This document shows, piece after piece, positions 60,401 to 64,000 of a stretch of DNA of 64,000 nt. Each line of letters opens with the position of its first letter. Within the stretch, counting starts at the first letter, position 1. The stretch is taken from NCBI GenBank assembly GCA_963930655.1, contig OZ005612.1, positions 8,375,001 through 8,439,000 of the forward strand, written 5' to 3'. The notes under the pieces were generated by a model, which was not told where the DNA came from, made no database searches, and saw only the letters and a list, made by a program, of their open reading frames with translations. This DNA comes from Myrica gale (Eukaryota > Streptophyta > Magnoliopsida > Fagales > Myricaceae). A program made the translations under genes and the position numbers.

Positions 60401-60836
60401 TCTCTGATTTCGGCATGGCAAGGCTCATCAGTGCACTTGACACCCACCTCAGTGTAAGCACGCTTGCAGGCACACCTGGATACGTCCCACCAGAGTACTA
60501 CCAAAGCTTCCGGTGTACTGCAAAAGGCGACGTCTATTCGTTTGGGGTGGTCCTGTTGGAACTCTTGACAGGGAAACGACCAACTGATAAAGACGATTTT
60601 GGAGACACGAACTTGGTGGGTTGGGTAAAGATCAAAGTTAGAGAAGGGAAACAAATGGAGGTGATAGACCCAGACTTGCTTTCAGTGAAAAAAGGAACAG
60701 CTAATGTCCGGACACGAACTTGGTGGGTTGGTGTGCTGATGATTTCCCCTCCAAGAGGCCTAACATGTTTCAGGTGGTGGCCATGCTGAGAGAGCTAATG
60801 TCCGGACCAGCTAGTACGAACAGCAACAGCGGTTGA
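57468..60836 (+). pseudogene. BRL2: BRI1-like LRR receptor kinase (BRL2/VH1 orthologue) with three lesions
   Basis: Intronless LRR receptor kinase closest to Arabidopsis BRL2/VH1, a BRI1 relative linked to vascular patterning. Frame 1 (57468-59279) holds a signal peptide (residues 1-28), the LRR cap ([12 protein letters not shown]), about 20 LRRs and the island domain ([17 protein letters not shown]...GIRPERLLQ). An extra AC at 59262-59263 shifts frame. Frame 2 (to 60070) has the last LRRs, a transmembrane helix ([20 protein letters not shown]), juxtamembrane segment and glycine loop ([11 protein letters not shown]). About 13 nt are missing at 60058-60060, deleting the Ala-Ile-Lys-Lys segment with the catalytic lysine and shifting frame. 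Frame 3 has [20 protein letters not shown] and [14 protein letters not shown]. Near 60699 the aH-aI part is replaced by 33 nt of copied sequence, and the C-terminus ([10 protein letters not shown] to the stop at 60834) is again in another frame. The reading is otherwise highly conserved, so decay is recent or some lesions are sequencing or assembly errors. Confidence 0.93.
60699..60731 (+). other. Templated filler at a deletion junction in BRL2
   Basis: The 33 nt consist of two overlapping copies of nearby sequence: 60699-60713 equals 60793-60807 (15 bp) and 60711-60731 equals 60604-60624 (21 bp), joined over GAC. They stand in place of roughly 25-30 codons present in other BRL2 proteins. Confidence 0.88.
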
Positions 60837-60839
60837 AAC

Positions 60840-61780
60840 ATGGTTTTTTTTTCTTTCATTTTTTCGTTGATTTTGGTTAAACGTATGAAAATAACGTACG
60901 TCTGTAAGAATCGTTGCTCGATTGTTTAAAGTTTACTGTGCTGTTTTAAAACTCCTATCTTATTTTACTTTATCCATTGCTATCTCAAAGTCAGAGATGA
61001 GCATGCATCGAGGCCTAAAAACTGCAGATGCCTTCGGTGCCAGTGGTAAATAATGGGTTACTGACTGAGGATATTGACACGTAGAAAAAAAAAACAGACT
61101 GAGGATATTGACTACAAATAGTAGAAACCGCACGGAAATTTAAAGGGTGAAGTCTTTGGCATGCATTTAATGCAACAAGTAATTTGTAGATCAATGAGCT
61201 AAGTTTATGCCATCACGCAACCTCAAAAGAAGGGTTGATTACTGAGTGTTCACAAAAAGGCTAGCTTTTGCATATAGAAACTATGTAATTTACTAATTTA
61301 GTAGCCTAGCTATTTATCCAGCGTGGGACCAAATCTTTCTACTAATTCACGAACATTGCCCTCAAACATAACGTGGAGGGTAAAAATCAAACTTTGTTTG
61401 GAGACAAGATTGCGAAAGGATGTAACTTTGTGAGGTGGTGATCTGCCCTGACCTGTTTATTGTTTTGTTCTTTTTTTTTTATCAGAGCAAGAAAAAGAGT
61501 ACAAAATTTAAGAAGGAAAGATCTGGTTTTTGGAGTTGTCAACAGTAGCTTTCTTGAGATATGTGAATCTCTATTCTTCAAGCTTTTTTTCTCTCTTGGA
61601 CACGAAGTCATAAATGATAATGCAGGAGAATAATTTTCTCTTTTGTTCTTGTTCTGTTTATAGCCGTCAAAAGTTGTGTCGTCCCAAAGATATCTGGTTG
61701 TATGTTGAAGTGTTGCCTTAATTATTTTAAAACAAAAAACTAAGGTTTCATTTTTTTTTTTGTAAAATTGCCGCACATGT
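60840..61780. other. 3' flank of BRL2, no gene seen
   Basis: Non-coding, with the probable 3' untranslated region at the start. A 129-codon minus-strand frame at 61387-61776 is Lys/Asn-rich and has no recognisable domain. Confidence 0.5.
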
Positions 61781-61787
61781 TGACACT

Positions 61788-62010
61788 ATTTCTATATGTG
61801 TGTGTCGACACCATCAAAACAGTTTTCAAGTGTTTGTGGCATGTGTCGAAACCTATTTGTCTTTGTGTCGACACCATCAAAATAACATTCAGGTGTGTGG
61901 CATGTATAGACACCTATCGTCCATTTGTCGACACCATCAAAACCTTTCTCAGATGTCTGTGACATGTGTTGACATCATCTTCACATGTGTCAACACCATC
62001 AACACAGGAG
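61788..62010 (+). repeat. Tandem repeat with a ~61-bp unit
   Basis: Four units carry TGTCGACACCATCAAAA or a near match, starting at about 61803, 61866, 61926 and 61987, each preceded by GTGGCATGTGT-like sequence. Short open frames here are repeat artefacts. Confidence 0.85.
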
Positions 62011-62611
62011 AATTTTTACTATAAAGAGGTGTCATTTTCACACCAAATATTTGTCAAACACCTACCATGAACAATATGGACCTTTTAGCTCAATCAAATA
62101 TGTTAGAAAAAATGAAGACACTTTAGAAGATTAAAGTTTTTAATCATTTAGAAAATATCTTCAGTAAATGTGGATTGATAAGATTGAGATCTAAAATCCT
62201 CAGAAGCTACTATAAATAGTTTGTTATCATCTAAATAAAAATAATTGTTCAATGAATAACGTTGGGCTAACCATCTTAAAATGAATTGTTTGGTTTTGCC
62301 GTTATAACGGAAAAACTAAAATGCTGAGATAACTAATACGCGTCTAAACAATAATAGTCCTCTCCGAACACTAATTGAAAACATATCATAGCCGATTTGA
62401 CTTGGCCATGAAAACTGGTTATATAATCCTACAAATCCTACATACACCTATAAAATCAACCCAAAAAATGGCTAAAACTCTTCATTATCTTATGCAACAC
62501 CGCTTCTCAAAATTGGAAACAAAATGGAGAAAAAAAAGCAAAAATCTAATATATAACAAACCAAATCTTTCTAAAAAAAACTAACTAAACATCTTTATTT
62601 AAACAGTTAAA
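62011..62611. other. Intergenic, no gene seen
   Basis: AT-rich, no recognisable feature. Confidence 0.45.
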
Positions 62612-64000
62612 CACTACAAGAAATATTGTTTTGGGTTACAAAATTTTGGGTGTCAAACCAAATTTTGTCATCTAAAGTGAACTTTTCCCGACAAAATATT
62701 CATTTCGTCACCTAAAACCATCCAGGAACGTCAAAACTGTCCGGACATGTCAAAAACACGTTCGGATGTGTTTCTGGTCTGACGACATACACGTATCGCA
62801 AATGAGTGATGATAAAAATCGTCACAAAAATAAAATCTCGTCCGGACGAATAATAAAACCGTTCGGACTCGTTGTAGGGTGACAAATTCTAAATCGTCGT
62901 AACTAAGTGACAATTATAATCATCAAAATTTTTACAATGCTGTCCAGACTTTTTTTATACAACGTCCGAACAAACATTACCTAACGAATAATAATCTTCA
63001 CGATAGAGTAACAAATTAAAAATCGTCATGAACACTCTATTCAGCCCGGACGTTGTCAACAACGTTCCAACGGAAAACATACCCTCGTTCGAATGGTACA
63101 AAAAGGTTCGCACAATTACGATTGCTTCTTCCACAAATCGTGTGGTTCCACGTTGTAAAATTTCAGACACGTGACATAGATACCGTCCAGACCAATAACG
63201 AGCGTACAGACTGTATAAGTTCTAGAAACTTTTCGAATTGGGCATATTTATTGACGTTAAATTTGATAGGGCCACATGTGAATATAACCGATGGGAAGAG
63301 TCTGAACGTTAATAGAAAGCGTTCGGATGGTTATTGGGCACATTAAACCCGCCAGACTTTTGTCAAAATCACAAACTCATTCACTTCTCTCAAACTTTTC
63401 TCCCAAAAGTTTTCACTACCCGTTTGAGATCTCTCTAGGAACTTCAGGTAAAACTTCCTTCATGAATTTACTTCTCAATTTCATGCATTTCGATTCAATA
63501 CCATCCGTTGTTTAGTTGTTGTGTTGTTTGTGTCTATCAAATTACGTTGTTTTGCTGGTGTTCATCGAAACATGTTCGGACGTCTTTTTACACTGTCAGA
63601 ACATTTTCTTCAATGTCCAGACGGTCCTTTTTTGTTCGGACATTTTCTGTTACGTTCTGACGTCCTAAAATTGAAACAACGCAGTTTGACGTTCATGCGA
63701 ACGATTTATGCTAATGTTCGGACGGTTGTTGTTAGGTTGAGCATGGAATGCTCTGGGAGAAGTATCACCAATGTCAGGGAACAAACAAAGCGAACAGATT
63801 GGGCAGACGCCTATTTAGCAGAGTTAAAAGAGAGTATTCTGGCGATAGTGCAGCCGACACATTCGTTGTGCATGAAGCTCCAATGTCGCTTGACCGGTCC
63901 GGAGACCAAACTTGCTCTAACGGATATGACTATAACAGAAGAGCTGAATATTATGCAGATGAAACTAATAAGGATGAGAGAACAATTGTCTCAGTTGTCC
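62612..64000 (+). mobile_element. CACTA (En/Spm) transposon, 5' part, running off the window
   Basis: Begins CACTACAAGAAATATTG. The next ~1.1 kb holds many variants of GTCCGGACG / CGTTCGGACG (for example near 62735, 62850, 62870, 63573, 63720), the subterminal array of this superfamily. After the array comes an open frame that continues to the right edge. The other terminus lies outside. Confidence 0.82.
63743..64000 (+). CDS. Unrecognised protein encoded by the CACTA element, N-terminal 86 residues (partial)
   Basis: An ATG at 63743 opens a frame without stops to the window edge: MECSGRSITNVREQ, then RTDWADAYLAELKESI, then a Leu/Met/Glu-rich stretch (TITEELNIMQMKL, RMREQLSQLS) that looks coiled-coil forming. 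The codon use and lack of stops contrast with the array upstream. A candidate 5'-leader intron runs from a CAG/GTAAAA donor near 63447 to a TTGTTAG acceptor just before the ATG (near 63735). I do not recognise the family; position suggests one of the element's own genes. Confidence 0.55.
   Translation, partial: MECSGRSITNVREQTKRTDWADAYLAELKESILAIVQPTHSLCMKLQCRLTGPETKLALTDMTITEELNIMQMKLIRMREQLSQLS

Noticed and set aside
1..64000. tRNA, rRNA, CRISPR or bacterial-type operon signals
   Set aside because: None seen by eye; direct repeats present are explained by LTRs, MITEs, target duplications or tandem repeats. A tRNAscan or Rfam search was not possible here.

Overview
The window is nuclear DNA of a flowering plant, most likely a eudicot. 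It is AT-rich, the genes are split by GT-AG introns or are long intronless receptor kinases, and most of the sequence is transposable elements of plant families (Copia and gypsy-type LTR elements, TRIM, L1-type LINEs, hAT, CACTA, Tourist-like MITEs, a Mutator-like element). There is no sign of operons, Shine-Dalgarno sites, CRISPR arrays or organellar sequence. I cannot name the species.

Two genes look intact where visible. (1) Positions 2244-9857, minus strand: the first ten coding exons of a SOS1/NHX7 plasma-membrane Na+/H+ antiporter. I assembled them by hand, and splice sites and reading phase agree throughout. The rest of the gene lies beyond the left edge. (2) Positions 29274-31818, minus strand: a complete four-exon aldo-keto reductase of 317 residues with the catalytic tetrad present.

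Other genes are broken. A BRL2/VH1-type receptor kinase (57468-60836, plus) has a 2-nt insertion, a 13-nt deletion that removes the catalytic lysine region, and a C-terminal deletion filled by a patchwork of local sequence. An O-fucosyltransferase (36781-43427, minus) is split by a 5.4-kb Copia element and has lost conserved blocks. Fragments of a subtilase (11.2-11.8 kb) and a GDSL esterase (35.3-35.6 kb) are also present.

Layout: 0-10 kb SOS1 with a TRIM, a MITE and a LINE tail in its introns; 10-21.8 kb mixed relics (subtilase, LINE with target-site duplication, MITEs, small hAT elements, a SIRE-like LTR); 21.8-25.6 kb a large solo LTR; 25.7-28.6 kb a decayed autonomous-type hAT element; 29.3-31.9 kb aldo-keto reductase; 32-35 kb CACTA-like and hAT elements; 35-43.4 kb GDSL and O-fucosyltransferase relics with the Copia insertion; 44-47 kb hAT element, long foldback and LINE-like 5' region; 47.2-50.7 kb a second large solo LTR; 50.9-53.4 kb a Mutator-like element with a CACTA-type block inside; 54.6-55.8 kb an hAT-like element; 57.3-60.8 kb BRL2; 61.8-62.0 kb a tandem repeat; 62.6 kb to the right edge the 5' part of a CACTA-type element with an open frame running off the window.

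I found no undescribed biological system. The most unusual observations are the two-template filler in BRL2, the loss of the kinase lysine region in the same gene, a 92-bp insertion in the hAT transposase that behaves like a ready-made intron, and the near-perfect 233-bp foldback.
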